Assembly (NCBI RefSeq): GCF_035083965.1
Contig: NC_089728.1
Coordinates: forward strand, 16,865,955-16,929,954
Origin: Branchiostoma lanceolatum
Lineage: Eukaryota > Chordata > Leptocardii > Amphioxiformes > Branchiostomatidae
Reading direction: 5' to 3'
Length of the DNA: 64,000 bases
Both the position numbers and the translations under genes were made by a program. Under the pieces are notes generated by a model. That model was not told where the DNA came from and ran no database searches. It saw only the letters and a program-made list of their open reading frames with translations. Shown here piece by piece: positions 32,201 to 41,620 of this stretch (within the stretch, counting starts at the first letter, position 1; every line of letters begins with the position of its first letter).

Positions 32201-35200
32201 AGATCTTTTCTTGGTCACTGATGAAAGATAGCAAATGCTGTCCAAAACGTCGGTTTCACAATTTTATCCAGTTGCTTGAGTAACTATTTTGGGCGTACTA
32301 TAGCCTGCTGTTGTACAGCTAACGTTGTCTCCTCCCATGCCAGTTGGACGCCCAAGTTTTCGGTATGTTGGTGACCAACCTGGACCGACTGGACGAGTCT
32401 GTGAAGGAAGAGGCTGATGGAGTTCACAACACACTGGGTTGGTAGTGCCCTCTTGTGGGAGCCAAGTGCACTGCATGCCATTCTTGCTGCACTATAAAAA
32501 TCTTCCTCTGTAATGCCTGCTTTCTTTGTTTACCTTGTGCTTCTCTAAGTAGAGACATATATTTTTCTGCATGCATGATACCTCTTGCCATGCATACTTC
32601 CTTTGCTGAAATTGCTGTTAAGAACTGCTAAGTACAATAACAAAGCACTGTAGCTTTATCTATCTAGTCATTTATAATTACTGTAAATCACTTTAATATA
32701 GCGACAGGAAAATATACTGTAGTGGTTGGGGGAAAATGGAGTAGGTCACGGCACTTAATTTTAACGTTGGGAACAAATATTACTGTCTCAAATATTAGTG
32801 ATCAGATATTTGCGATAATGAAATTTTAGCAGTTGACCGGTGACCATTAAATTAGCTCAAATTAAGTTACAGTTAACAAATCAAGAATAATACACACACA
32901 AACGTACATGCACTGGGAATGGCTTGCACCTCCCTGAATTATGTACAGTGTGTAACAGTGGGTTATACAAAATATTAAACTTTCAGCAAAAGTTGCATAG
33001 ATAAGTGATAAAAAGTGTTGTTTCAAATCCTGTTTTATATCTAGAGTAATTGCTTTGTGTCCGTCTTAGGTACAATTCATGCTAACAGAAATTTACATGT
33101 GCATGTACATTTCTTCTCACTCTTACTCAAATTTCATATGTATTAGTGGTGTGCATTTAATTATCACAAAATTTAATGTGTTATATAGGGGACATCTTGT
33201 GAACCCAAAAGCTGCCTTGGCTGCAGAATGTTTCATTTTTTTACAGCTGTTTACATCCAAATGCACTTGGTTTTCTGCAGTGTAGTAAAAATAGTTTCCG
33301 ACACTGAAACCTTTTTTTAAATCTTCAAAAGATCATTTATGATCCAATTTGATAGTCTGTATAAAAGTTGAATATAACATAGAAACAGCAGACACTTTTT
33401 TCGTCATGTCCACAACATGCTGATTATCATAAGGTAACTATTTGTAAGAACAACACACATCTAATAATTATAACAATACATACCCTATTGTGTGAAAGAG
33501 ATATGGGGTGATGGGTTAAAACGAGATATTTACCAAAAAAAAGAGCCAGTCTGGAATTTAGGAAAGGGATTTTCTGGTCAAAATCCCGTCAACTAGGTGC
33601 AAGAAGTAAAACCGTTCCTTGCTCAAAAAGAGTTATGGCCACTAACAAGTGCAACAAACAAGTGGAATTTCACAAATAATTTCTGTTAGGATTTACAATA
33701 ATTATACTTTGACAGTGAAAGCATTCTTTTATCACATTAAGATACTTTGATTTTCGTGACCGTGGTGTATTATTTTGTCTCTAGGTGTCATAGAAAATAT
33801 TTTAGAGTTCAAAGCGGACCGAGCGCACGACGCCGCACAGCAGGGCTTGATGCCGTACCTGCTGAAGAGGATAAAGGTAGGAGGCCTGTCTCAGTGTTTG
33901 AATCAATCTTTTTACTGGAATGTGTAGCACTATTATGCCGATCAGTTGAATCACAGGCGGGAAAAAGAAGTTATTTTTGTGATCCGGGCGTGTTCCGTAG
34001 CGCACACACTTTTGATGTGTATTTCCGCTAATTTTGAACGGCTTTCCAGCGGTGCATTTATTGAATGATCACCACAATATTGTTAGGCTTGCAACAAAAA
34101 ATCTAAACGATTGAAAACGTCACGAGCGAGCGAAAAACGAACGAAAAGTCACAACGTAGCAAAGCGAGTCGAAAACAGTTGTTGTTGTTGTTGTTGTTGT
34201 CCTTGTTTAACGTCTATTATATCGCTAGACGTGGTCTCTTGGTGCTGTGTTACAAACAGACATCTGCTTGAAAATAACGTGTACAGCGAAAAGCGACACC
34301 TATCAATTTTGGGGTGAAGTGCAGGGAACGATTACGTAATAGTGGGCGTAGGGTTATATACTCTTGGAACACGCCCCCTAGCGATTCGTCTGAGTGGCCT
34401 AATGGATAAGGCGTCTGCCTCCGGAGCAGAAGATTGTGGGTTCGAGTCCCATCTCAGACGTCTTAGACATATTTTTACAAGACCTGAAACTTCTCAACAT
34501 TCGCTTCTGACATCAACTCGAAATAAACTGTTGAGGTAGATATATTATTTTTCTTTTTTTTGCCAAGATATCTATAAAAGTGTTTCAAAAAGAGAAGAAA
34601 TAATAAGGATTTTAACATTAGATAAGGAATAGTCTTGTTTGTTTTCTACTCTGTAATATTAGAAGGTGGCATTTCTTTTTTAGTTTCTCATTTTTTTACA
34701 ATTTGCATCCTCTAGACCATGTGTGGTCATCTCTGCATTTAGACCATATGGGCAGGAATATGCATTAAAGACTATTATTATAAATGAGATTTGATTATTG
34801 TTGTCTCCTGTTCAATGTTTCAGGCAAAGATGCCGTTTGATGCCAACAAGTTATACTGCAGTGAAATGTTAGCAATCATCCTACAGAACAGTGAAGGCAA
34901 GTTCAGAGTCCTTACAGTCATTAAATTGTTTAACAGAGATTGTGTGTTGGCCAGGCGTTGGAAGATGTAGATTTTTCCCATTGCGTTTTTTTGCTGTCAA
35001 GTTAAATTTCTTGTTGACATTTTTGTTTGAAATGATAACTATGGCCTGGTACTAATATGTACATTTTGTGCAAAAATCAAAGAACCAAGAAATTTGATTG
35101 GTTGTCTTATGTTTGATTGTTATCATTATATCAAATGTTTATCTATCCTCACTACAGAAACCAGAGAACAGCTAGGAGAGTTGGATGGAATTGACACACT

Positions 35201-38200
35201 GCTACAACAGCTAGCTGTAAGATTTCTCCCATGCATCTTGATTTTTTTAATTTTTGTTGGGTCGTGTGGCGCAACGGCAGCATGTTTGGCTCAGAATCAA
35301 GTGGTCCTGGGTTTGAATCCTGCCGTGTCACTGATCTTGGGCACTTAACATGACTTTCCCAACATGCCAGAATGGTCGTCATCAAGACCGTGGGCATTAA
35401 AAAGCAGAAGCAGATTTCTTTTCACATCATTGGTGGAAATGATTTTTTTCCTATTAGATGACATTTGTACTAGCTTTAGAAATGTACCTACATGCATTAA
35501 GTTTTGTTTAAAGTTTAGATAAAAAGAATTGAAATTCCTTGTTTGACTTACTCTGAAAGTGAAGCATCAGAAAATATGGGGTAGTCCATCTACATTTTTC
35601 CAACAAGTGTACCCTCAAAGGTTTTTGGTGATGGAGACTTAAACCTCAGTTTAGTGTCTAGTGTTTAGGATCTAGTGTCCACATATTATCTCGTGTCAGT
35701 AGACTCTACCTATATTGAAGTTAAAGTGCCATTCAGAAGATTTAGGAGAAGCTACATGTAAAAAAAGTACTTTGTGCATCTACATATTATTTCATCTGTC
35801 GTGATCAGCATCCATATTCTCCTAACAGACGTTTAAGCGGCACAACCCAGCCAATAGTGAGGAGCTTGAGATGATGGAGAACCTGTTCGACTGCCTGTGC
35901 TCTGCCCTGATGCTGCCAGCCAATAGGGATAGGTTTCTCAAAGGGGAAGGGCTTCAGCTCATGAACCTGATGCTCAGGTCAGTCTATCAGCCAATCAGAA
36001 AAGATTGCTTCTAATGATAGACCTAATAGTATTGGAATATGCAAAATGCATTGGGTCGTGTGTTTTTTTTTCATTTCTTGATTTTAGGCCTTCAAACATA
36101 TTTTTTCTTGTAGCAAGGAAATCCATTATTTATTCTTCAGTGAAAAAAAAGCATTCTTAAGCATATAACAGTGTTTTAAGTACATGCAAGACCAACGCCA
36201 GTGGACCTGTTCAACCCTGTAACATCTGTGACTTTATAGAGAGAAGAAGATGTCCAGAAACAGCGCCCTGAAGGTGTTGGACCACGCCCTGACGGGACCC
36301 GAGGGCGTGGACAACTGTACCAAGTTCGTGGACATCCTGGGTCTACGCACCATCTTCCCTCTCTTCATGAAGACCCCCAAACCTAACAAGAAGATCGGCA
36401 GGATGAAGGAGGAGCACGAAGGTGAGTTTTAGGGATTCTAGGTTCTTTTTATAAAATAACAGTGTTCAATGACATGTTTCTGTTATACTTATAGTGACTT
36501 GCTATGTGTTTGTGAGGGTGGTGTCTGTCTACACAATAACTCGAAACTTCCTGGATAGATTGTTTCGATATTTCTGGTATGTGGGTAGGTGTTTATAAGA
36601 CTTTAAAATGATTAGTTTTTGGGCCCTCTAGCGTCATGTTATGTTACTGCAGCAGAATTTCTGGTTTTAATTCTGGACATGCTATAGTCATGATTTTGAC
36701 TGTTAGATAGCTCTTGTTTACGAAGTTCTTGTATATTTCTTTTCTTTTTAAATACTAAACAAACATATGTACATGTTTGCGCATGGAGTAAGCTTAGTTC
36801 TCTGTTCCAGAGCATGTTGTGTCCATCATCGCTTCTCTGCTGAAGAACGTTAAGAGTAACCAGAGACAGAGGCTCCTGAACAAGTTCACAGAGGCTGATC
36901 ATGCAAAGGTAACTAGTCTGATATATGTTCCACCATGTTTATATCAGACTGGTTTCTTATTTATTTTTCTAGGTTGAACTTGAAGCTCAAGAAAATTCTC
37001 TAAACTGACAACTTGTTGTTTAGGTCATTCAGCGTAGCATTTAAGTCATAGGTTTCATTACCTCCATGGAAAATTGTGCACGTGTGTGTGTCCAGGAAAT
37101 ACTGTAAATGCAGAAATATTCGCGGTGGTTTTATGTTCCCAGTTTCAACGCAAACTTAAAACCAGTGCGTACAATACTGTAGCTGTATGTGACTAAAACA
37201 CTGCCGCAAACTTTAAACCACCGCATACACTCCATATTTTCCCCTTAGCACTAAATAAAAACCACACAAACTTAAATGCATTTGACAGTATCTCAAGAAC
37301 CACAAGTGATGGTATTTGGTAAGTGGGTTGGCCAGACTGAACCTGACAGTCAAGGTAGATTTTAGGCCTCCAGACCCTCCTGATGGTTGACCTGGGTACT
37401 GCAGCAGGAATTCCTGTTTTTGTATCTTTGGTCCTGGACATGCTGTGGTCTTCTTAGGGCTGAATCATTAAAACCCGGATTTGTTTCAAACCATAGATGA
37501 TTTTATAAGTCTATGCATCGTTATAACTGTATGTGGTCTGTCATGTGTTTTTGTTGATTCACCCCCAAAGGGGTAAAGTAGTGTTTGGGGCGCGTCTGTG
37601 TGTTTGTCACTGTGTGTGGATTTCTGGCCTACATAAAGGGGGTGAAGTCTGCCATCTCTGATAACCCCGTATCATACCTGTAGGTGGATCGTCTGATGGA
37701 ACTTCACTTCAAGTATCTGGACAAGGTCGGCGCGGTGGACGCGCAGATTGAGCGCGAGAAAGTGGCGTTGCGTCGCCAGGGCGAAGAGGTGGACGAACCA
37801 ATGGAGGAAGAGTTCTACCTGCGGCGACTGAACACCGGACTTTTCACCTTACAGCTTCTGGACTACATCATGCTTGAGATCTGTAGTACAGGACCCGCAA
37901 GTGTAAGTATTATCACACTGCTTTATAGATTAAGTTGGAATGTCCCTGTAGCTCAACTGGTAGCAGCCTCACTGTTGAGCTTCTGGTTCCAATTAGCTGT
38001 AACTGGAAGACCCGAGGAAGGACATCTTGGTTGGGGCTGCACCCGTCCTTTGGAAGGGCCATAACATTTACAACAACAATAGATTAAGCTGGTGTGTTCT
38101 TCTGAAGGGCAGTTATAGTTATACCACTATACAGGACTGGTACAGAGTAGATCTTGCATATGTATTGCTTTACCAGTATTGGCTGACTGTTTTTTGTGTT

Positions 38201-38853
38201 TTTTTTCTTGACCAGATCAAGCCCAGAGTGATGCAGATCTTGAACCTGAGGGGAGGGTCCATCAAGGCCATCCGCAACATCATCCGAGGTTAGTCATGTT
38301 TTGTTACCTCCATAAAAATGGAGGTATAGTTTTTGTCCTGTCTGTGTGTGTGTCAGCATAACATAAGAACCTTTGCATGGATTGTGATGATATTTGGTAT
38401 GTGGGTACGTATTGGGAAGTCAAGGGTTAAGGTCGATTATAGGCCTCCTGGTGGCTGACCTTTGTACTGCAGCAGAACTTCCGTTTTTGTATCTTCTGTC
38501 CTGGACATGCTGTAGTCTTGATTTTTTGGTGGCAGATAGCTTTTTGATGTAAGAACAAATTTTAAGTGGTGTAGGTTTGGGCCCCCTAGCAGCTTGTTTG
38601 TTATCATCATCGCTTTTGGGGATAGGCAACAAGGCAACACACATAGCAAGTTATAAGCAACAGATTTTGGATTTCCAGATAGTGTTATTGCTGCCACACT
38701 TAAAGTTAGATTTGTTTAGGACTGTCCTCTACTAATACAAGTGTTTGTGTCTTCGTTTGTACAGAGTATGCAGCCAATGTCGGTGATGCCAAGAGCACTG
38801 AAACAAAGGAGGCAGAACAACAGAGGTTACTGAGTCTTGTGGACAGATTCTAA
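26214..38853 (+). CDS. CTNNBL1: Beta-catenin-like protein 1 (CTNNBL1), 15 exons, complete
   Basis: Nuclear armadillo-type protein associated with the Prp19/CDC5L spliceosomal complex. Exons: 26214-26249, 26904-27086, 28448-28563, 29397-29536, 30505-30602, 32344-32437, 33785-33876, 34824-34896, 35158-35216, 35829-35977, 36240-36421, 36811-36908, 37684-37902, 38216-38288, 38765-38853. They total 1,701 nt (566 residues plus stop), against ~563 in vertebrates. Recognisable blocks: N-terminal NVGELLAYQ, an acidic then basic NLS-like tract in exon 2, MILTFEKRVYRNQEMRIKYP, LVELNAVQSL, LDESVKEEADGVHNTL, AKMPFDANKLYCSE, FKRHNPANSEELEMMENLFD, LREKKMSRNSALKVLDHA, VDRLMELHFKYLD, FYLRRLNTGLFTLQLLDYIM and the C-terminal LSLVDRF. 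Intron 4 (29537-30504) is AT-AC, intron 8 uses a GC donor (AAG|GCAAGT), and intron 6 has a weak donor (G|GTTGGT). Poly(A) signal AATAAA at 39312-39317. Confidence 0.96.
27094..27340 (+). repeat. tRNA-derived SINE, family 1
   Basis: GTAGCTCAAAGGCAGAGC head, box B CAGGTTCGAATCC, TTGTACCCTTGGGAAAGGCAC, CTCACTCCACCCAGGTGG body, and a GGCCTCAAAAAAGCTATGGG end. It begins only 8 bp after the CTNNBL1 exon 2 donor. Confidence 0.8.
28690..29396 (+). repeat. Intronic minisatellite derived from the exon 4 acceptor of CTNNBL1
   Basis: About 13 diverged units of ~50-60 bp with the pattern CCATGCAGGTTCATGGAGTCAG, AGCTAATTGACCAATGAGA, TTCCATGTT. The last unit runs into the real 3' splice site and first codons of exon 4 (ATGCAG|GTTCATGGATTCAGAGC). 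Several units therefore keep an ATGCAG|GT(T/A)CA-type pseudo-acceptor, for example near 29,245 and 29,345. Every unit also has a CCAAT. Confidence 0.85.
29577..29893. mobile_element. Short element with GTTCTCGCCAGG / CCTGGTGAGAAC ends
   Basis: Twelve-base imperfect terminal inverted repeats bound 317 bp that contain two inverted CCCCTACGCTGTGA-like segments. Inserted 40 bp inside the U12-type intron. Non-coding and presumably a MITE. Confidence 0.5.
30085..30475 (+). repeat. ~45-bp minisatellite (GATACAGATA..GAAGGGCAGTTATA..GGCTA)
   Basis: About eight diverged units of AGAAGGGCAGTTATACCGGCTA + CACAGATACAGAT. The motif resembles the 3' end of the LINE at 8,090 (ATAGCCGGTATAACCGCC), so it may have expanded from a LINE tail. 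It ends ~15 bp before the U12 branch site. Confidence 0.8.
31092..31392 (+). repeat. SINE family 2
   Basis: AATGTCCCTGAACAACTGGTAGCAGCC head, CCTGGTTCAATCCTGGG box B, GGTTGGGGCTGCACCTG, GGGGGTCCCATGTTC, GGGGAAGGGCTAGCAAC, TATGTGCCACTAGGCAC. Intron 5 of CTNNBL1. Confidence 0.8.
31560..32290. repeat. Mixed dispersed repeats in CTNNBL1 intron 5
   Basis: 31,850-31,910 shares GGCATCCAGAAGATGCCCTG and GACGCCCTGC with 55,620-55,665. 32,210-32,290 holds the GATAGCAAATGCTGTCCAAAACG family seen at 590-690. The stretch between has no assignable content. Confidence 0.5.
32680..32900 (+). repeat. Dispersed repeat shared with 62,670-62,890
   Basis: Both copies contain ACTGTAAATC, TTTGGGGAAAA/GGGGGAAAATGGAGTAG, AATTTTAACGTTGGGAACAAA, GATGAAATTTTAGC/GTTGACC and GTGACC.TTAAA. 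Two family members; type unknown. Confidence 0.65.
34388..34460 (+). tRNA. tRNA-Arg (anticodon CCG)
   Basis: A 73-nt cloverleaf. Acceptor GTCTGAG (34388-34394) pairs with CTCAGAC (34453-34459), with discriminator G. Box A is TGGCCTAATGG. The anticodon stem TCTGC/GCAGA encloses loop CTCCGGA with anticodon CCG. The T arm is TGTGGGTTCGAGTCCCA (box B intact). There is no intron. A T-rich stretch (ATATTTTTA at ~34,469) can serve as pol III terminator. It lies in the sense orientation inside CTNNBL1 intron 7. Unlike the SINE heads, all stems pair, so it looks like a real tRNA gene. Confidence 0.95.
35260..35405 (+). repeat. tRNA-derived SINE, family 1, 5' part
   Basis: GGTCGTGTGGCGCAACGGCAG head and box B GGGTTTGAATCC, followed by a shortened body (CTTGGGCACTTAACATGAC). 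It inserted about 40 bp past the CTNNBL1 exon 9 donor. Confidence 0.8.
36500..36730 (+). repeat. Dispersed repeat, ATGGAGGTATAGTTTT family, 5'-truncated
   Basis: ATAACTCGAAACTTCC, GATATTTCTGGTATGTGGG, TTTTTGGGCCCTCTAGC and TGTTACTGCAGCAGAATTTC. In CTNNBL1 intron 11. Confidence 0.7.
37050..37460 (+). repeat. Dispersed repeats in CTNNBL1 intron 12
   Basis: The outer element is the ATGGAGGTATAGTTTT family (ACCTCCATGGAAAATTG at 37,060, then GATGGTATTTGGTAAGTGGG and ACTGCAGCAGGAATTCC at 37,400). It is interrupted at 37,095-37,290 by an element rich in AACTTAAAACCA and AACCACCGC. This nested element also occurs at 50,140-50,290 and 3,570-3,690. Confidence 0.65.
37938..38080 (+). repeat. SINE family 2, 3'-truncated
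   Basis: GAATGTCCCTGTAGCTCAACTGGTAGCAGCC head, then GGTTGGGGCTGCACCCG. It lies in CTNNBL1 intron 13. Confidence 0.75.
38300..38600 (+). repeat. Dispersed repeat, ATGGAGGTATAGTTTT family
   Basis: Begins ACCTCCATAAAAATGGAGG, then GATATTTGGTATGTGGG, TTGTACTGCAGCAGAACTTCC, CTGGACATGCTGTAGTC and GGGCCCCCTAGCAGC. Intron 14 of CTNNBL1, starting 12 bp past the exon 14 donor. Confidence 0.8.
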
Positions 38854-39026
38854 TATTCTTGTGCTGGGGGGTTTATAGAGGATTGGTGATCTTGTGATTA
38901 ACAGAAATAGTGACTTCAATTCCATTTCCTAAACATGCCATTTGAATGTTTTTTGTTCCATACTATGTAACTAGAAAGTTGTCTATAGTGGGTTGTTTCT
39001 TACTTTTGGATCACTGGAACAACATA

Positions 39027-39142
39027 TCCTTAGCCTGGGTATCATCCTCCGCAGTAACCGCTGACTCAATCTTTTCACTTTGCTGAGCATGCAAAAACAT
39101 GAGCCAGTGGTTACTATGGAGGATGATACCCAGGCTAAGGAT
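39027..39142. mobile_element. Small fold-back MITE in the CTNNBL1 3'UTR
   Basis: Arms of ~32 bp: TCCTTAGCCTGGGTATCATCC at the left and its complement GGATGATACCCAGGCTAAGGA at the right. It lies between the CTNNBL1 stop (38,853) and the AATAAA at 39,312, so it would form a hairpin in the mRNA. Confidence 0.85.
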
Positions 39143-39311
39143 AGGCTTACATCTCTAAAGTGTACTGTGGGTATTATTATACTATTAAAGTTACCACTCT
39201 TGTGAGTAAATAGACGAAAATGATGTATTGCTGATAGATTGGTATATACAAGTATACGTAACACGTTTGTCAAGTCAGTGTTTCTGTTCAGAGAAATAAC
39301 TATTACATGTC

Positions 39312-39317
39312 AATAAA
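39312..39317 (+). terminator. Candidate CTNNBL1 poly(A) signal AATAAA
   Basis: First AATAAA downstream of the stop, 459 bp away. A second lies at about 39,360. On the opposite strand TTTATT at 39,412-39,417 would give AATAAA for the convergent GPX gene. Confidence 0.55.
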
Positions 39318-39604
39318 GGCTTATGGAGATTTTGAAAATATGTTTTTGGTTTTTTTCTTCAATAAAGGATTTCTGTACGAGTAGGTCCAACAAAATAGCT
39401 CTGGGGAACTATTTATTAACAAGATTTTAAGACCTTTGCCATGGTTTTGTACAAGTAACATTTTCGAAAGTATGAAAGAAAATAACTCAATATGTACAAT
39501 TCATTGAGGACTATAATAGGTGTTTTTTTTACAAAGTTATTGACGAAAAGTCTGCTCAAAATTGCCGTTTGAAGTTGAACAAGCAAGGGAGGAAAGTCAG
39601 TACA

Positions 39605-41620
39605 ACGTCTACTACATGCAGTATGCTGCATCGTCCCTCACTGTACTACGAGTCATACTTTCTTGCATGTACTTCTTGCTGTTGAAAAGAACAGGCCTGT
39701 CGTTTTTGGCTCCCGTGTTCTCTTGCTCACAGATGGTGTGCGTCTCTTTTCTCAGCATCAGCTTCTACTAGTACGCTGCATCGTCCCTCACTGTACTACG
39801 GGTCATACTTTCTTGCATGTACTTCTTACTGTTAAAAAGAACAGGCCTGTCATTTTTGGCGCCCGTATTCCCTTGCTCCATGTTGGTGTGCGTCTCTTTT
39901 CTCAACAGCAACTTCTAAGTACGCTGCGTCGTCCCGCACTGTACTACGAGTCATACTTTCTTGCATGTACTTCTTGCTGTTGAAAAGAACAGGTCTGTCA
40001 TTTTTGGCGCCCGTTTTCCCTTGCTCCCAGTTGATGTTCGTCACTTTTTTCAGCAGCAACTTCTACTAGTGTGCTGCATCGTCCCGCACTGTACTACGAG
40101 TCATACTTACTTGCATGTCCTTCTTGCTGATGAAAAGAACAGGCCTGTCGTTTTTGGCTCCCGTGTTCTCTTGCTCCATGTTGGTGTGCGTCTCTTTTCT
40201 CAGCATCAACTTCTACTAGTACGCTGCATCGTCCCTCACTGTACTACGAGTCATACTTTCTTGCATGTACTTCTTGCTGTTGAAAAGAACAGGCCTGTCA
40301 TTTTTAGCGCCCTTGTTCCTTTGCTCTCTGTTGGTGAGGCGCCACCTTTCTCTGCATCGACTTTTACTAGTACGCTGCATCGTCCCTCACTGTACTACGA
40401 GTCATACTTTCATGCATGTACTTTTTGCTGTTGAAAAGAACAGGCCTGTCATTTTTGGCGCCCGTGGTCCCTTGCAACAAGCACAGTGGGTACAACTTCT
40501 ACTAGTACGCTGCATCGTCCCTCACTGTACTACGAGTCATACTTTCTTGCATGTACTTCTTGCTGTTAAAAAGAACAGGCCTGTCATTTTTGTCGCCAGT
40601 GTTCCCTTGATCCCTGTTGGTTTCTCAACAGCAACTTCCACTAGTACGCTGCATCGTCCCTCATTGTACTACGAGTCGTACTTTCTTGCATGTACTTCTT
40701 GCTTTTAAAAAGAACAGGCCTGTCATTTTTGGCGCCAGTGTTCCCTTGCAACAAGCACAGTGGGTACAACTTCTACTAGTACGCTGCATCGTCCCTCACT
40801 GTACTACGAGTCATACTTTCTTGCATGTACTTCTTGCTGTTGAAAAGAATAGGCCTGTCATTTTTGGCTCCCGTTTTCTATTGCTCCATGTTGGTGTGCG
40901 TCTCTTTTCTCAGCATCAACTTCTACTAGTACGCTGCATCGTCCCTCACTGTACTACGAGTCATACTTTCTTGCATGTACTTCTTGCTGTTAAAAAGAAC
41001 AGGCCTGTCATTTTTGTCGCCAGTGTTCCCTTGATCCCTGTTGGTTTCTCAACAGCAACTTCTACTAGTACGCTGCATCGTCCCTCATTGTACTACGAGT
41101 CGTACTTTCTTGCATGTACTTCTTGCTGTTAAAAAGAACAGGCCTGTCATTTTTGGCGCCAGTGTTCCCTTGCAACAAGCACAGTGGGTACAACTTTTAC
41201 TAGTATGCTGCATCGTCCCTAACTGTACTACGAGTCATACTTTCTTGCATGTACTTCTTGCTGTTAAAAAGAACAGGCCTGTCATTTTTGTCGCCAGTGT
41301 TCCCTTGATCCCTGTTGGTTTCTCAACAGCAACTTCTACTAGTACGCTGCATCGTCCCTCATTGTACTACGAGTCGTACTTTCTTGCATGTACTTCTTGC
41401 TGTTAAAAAGAACAGGCCTGTCATTTTTGGCGCCAGTGTTCCCTTGCAACAAGCACAGTGGGTACAACTTTTACTAGTATGCTGCATCGTCCCTAACTGT
41501 ACTACGAGTCATACTTTCTTGCATGTACTTCTTACTGTTAAAAAGAACAGGCCTGTCATTTTTGGCGCCTGTGTTCCCTTGCTCCCTGTTGGTTCGTGCC
41601 ACTTTTCTCAGCAGCTCTTC
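39605..41620 (-). repeat. Tandem array amplified from the 3' end of the GPX last exon
   Basis: About 13 units whose starts (CGCTGCATCGTCCC) are spaced 150, 150, 150, 150, 150, 135, 139, 135, 150, 139, 135, 139 and 135 bp. The unit (minus sense) carries AGCAAGGGAACACTGG, AAAAATGACAGGCCTGTTC, AGCAAGAAGTACATGCAAG and AGTATGACTCGTAGTACAG. The 150-bp form also has GCTGCTGAGAAAAGTG-like sequence, which is the coding end of GPX exon 3 (ELLRKVA). The array thus grew from the gene's own terminal exon. The final unit supplies the last ~40 codons and stop of the GPX frame. Plus-strand open frames of 120-180 codons here are repeat by-products. Confidence 0.88.

Noticed and set aside
39605-41473. A SECIS element in the GPX 3' region
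   Set aside because: I looked for ATGA, a 12-14 bp helix, an apical AA and GA. ATGACAGGCC and ATGACTCGTAG occur in every unit but no stem of adequate length forms by eye. It would also be unnecessary, since no in-frame TGA exists.
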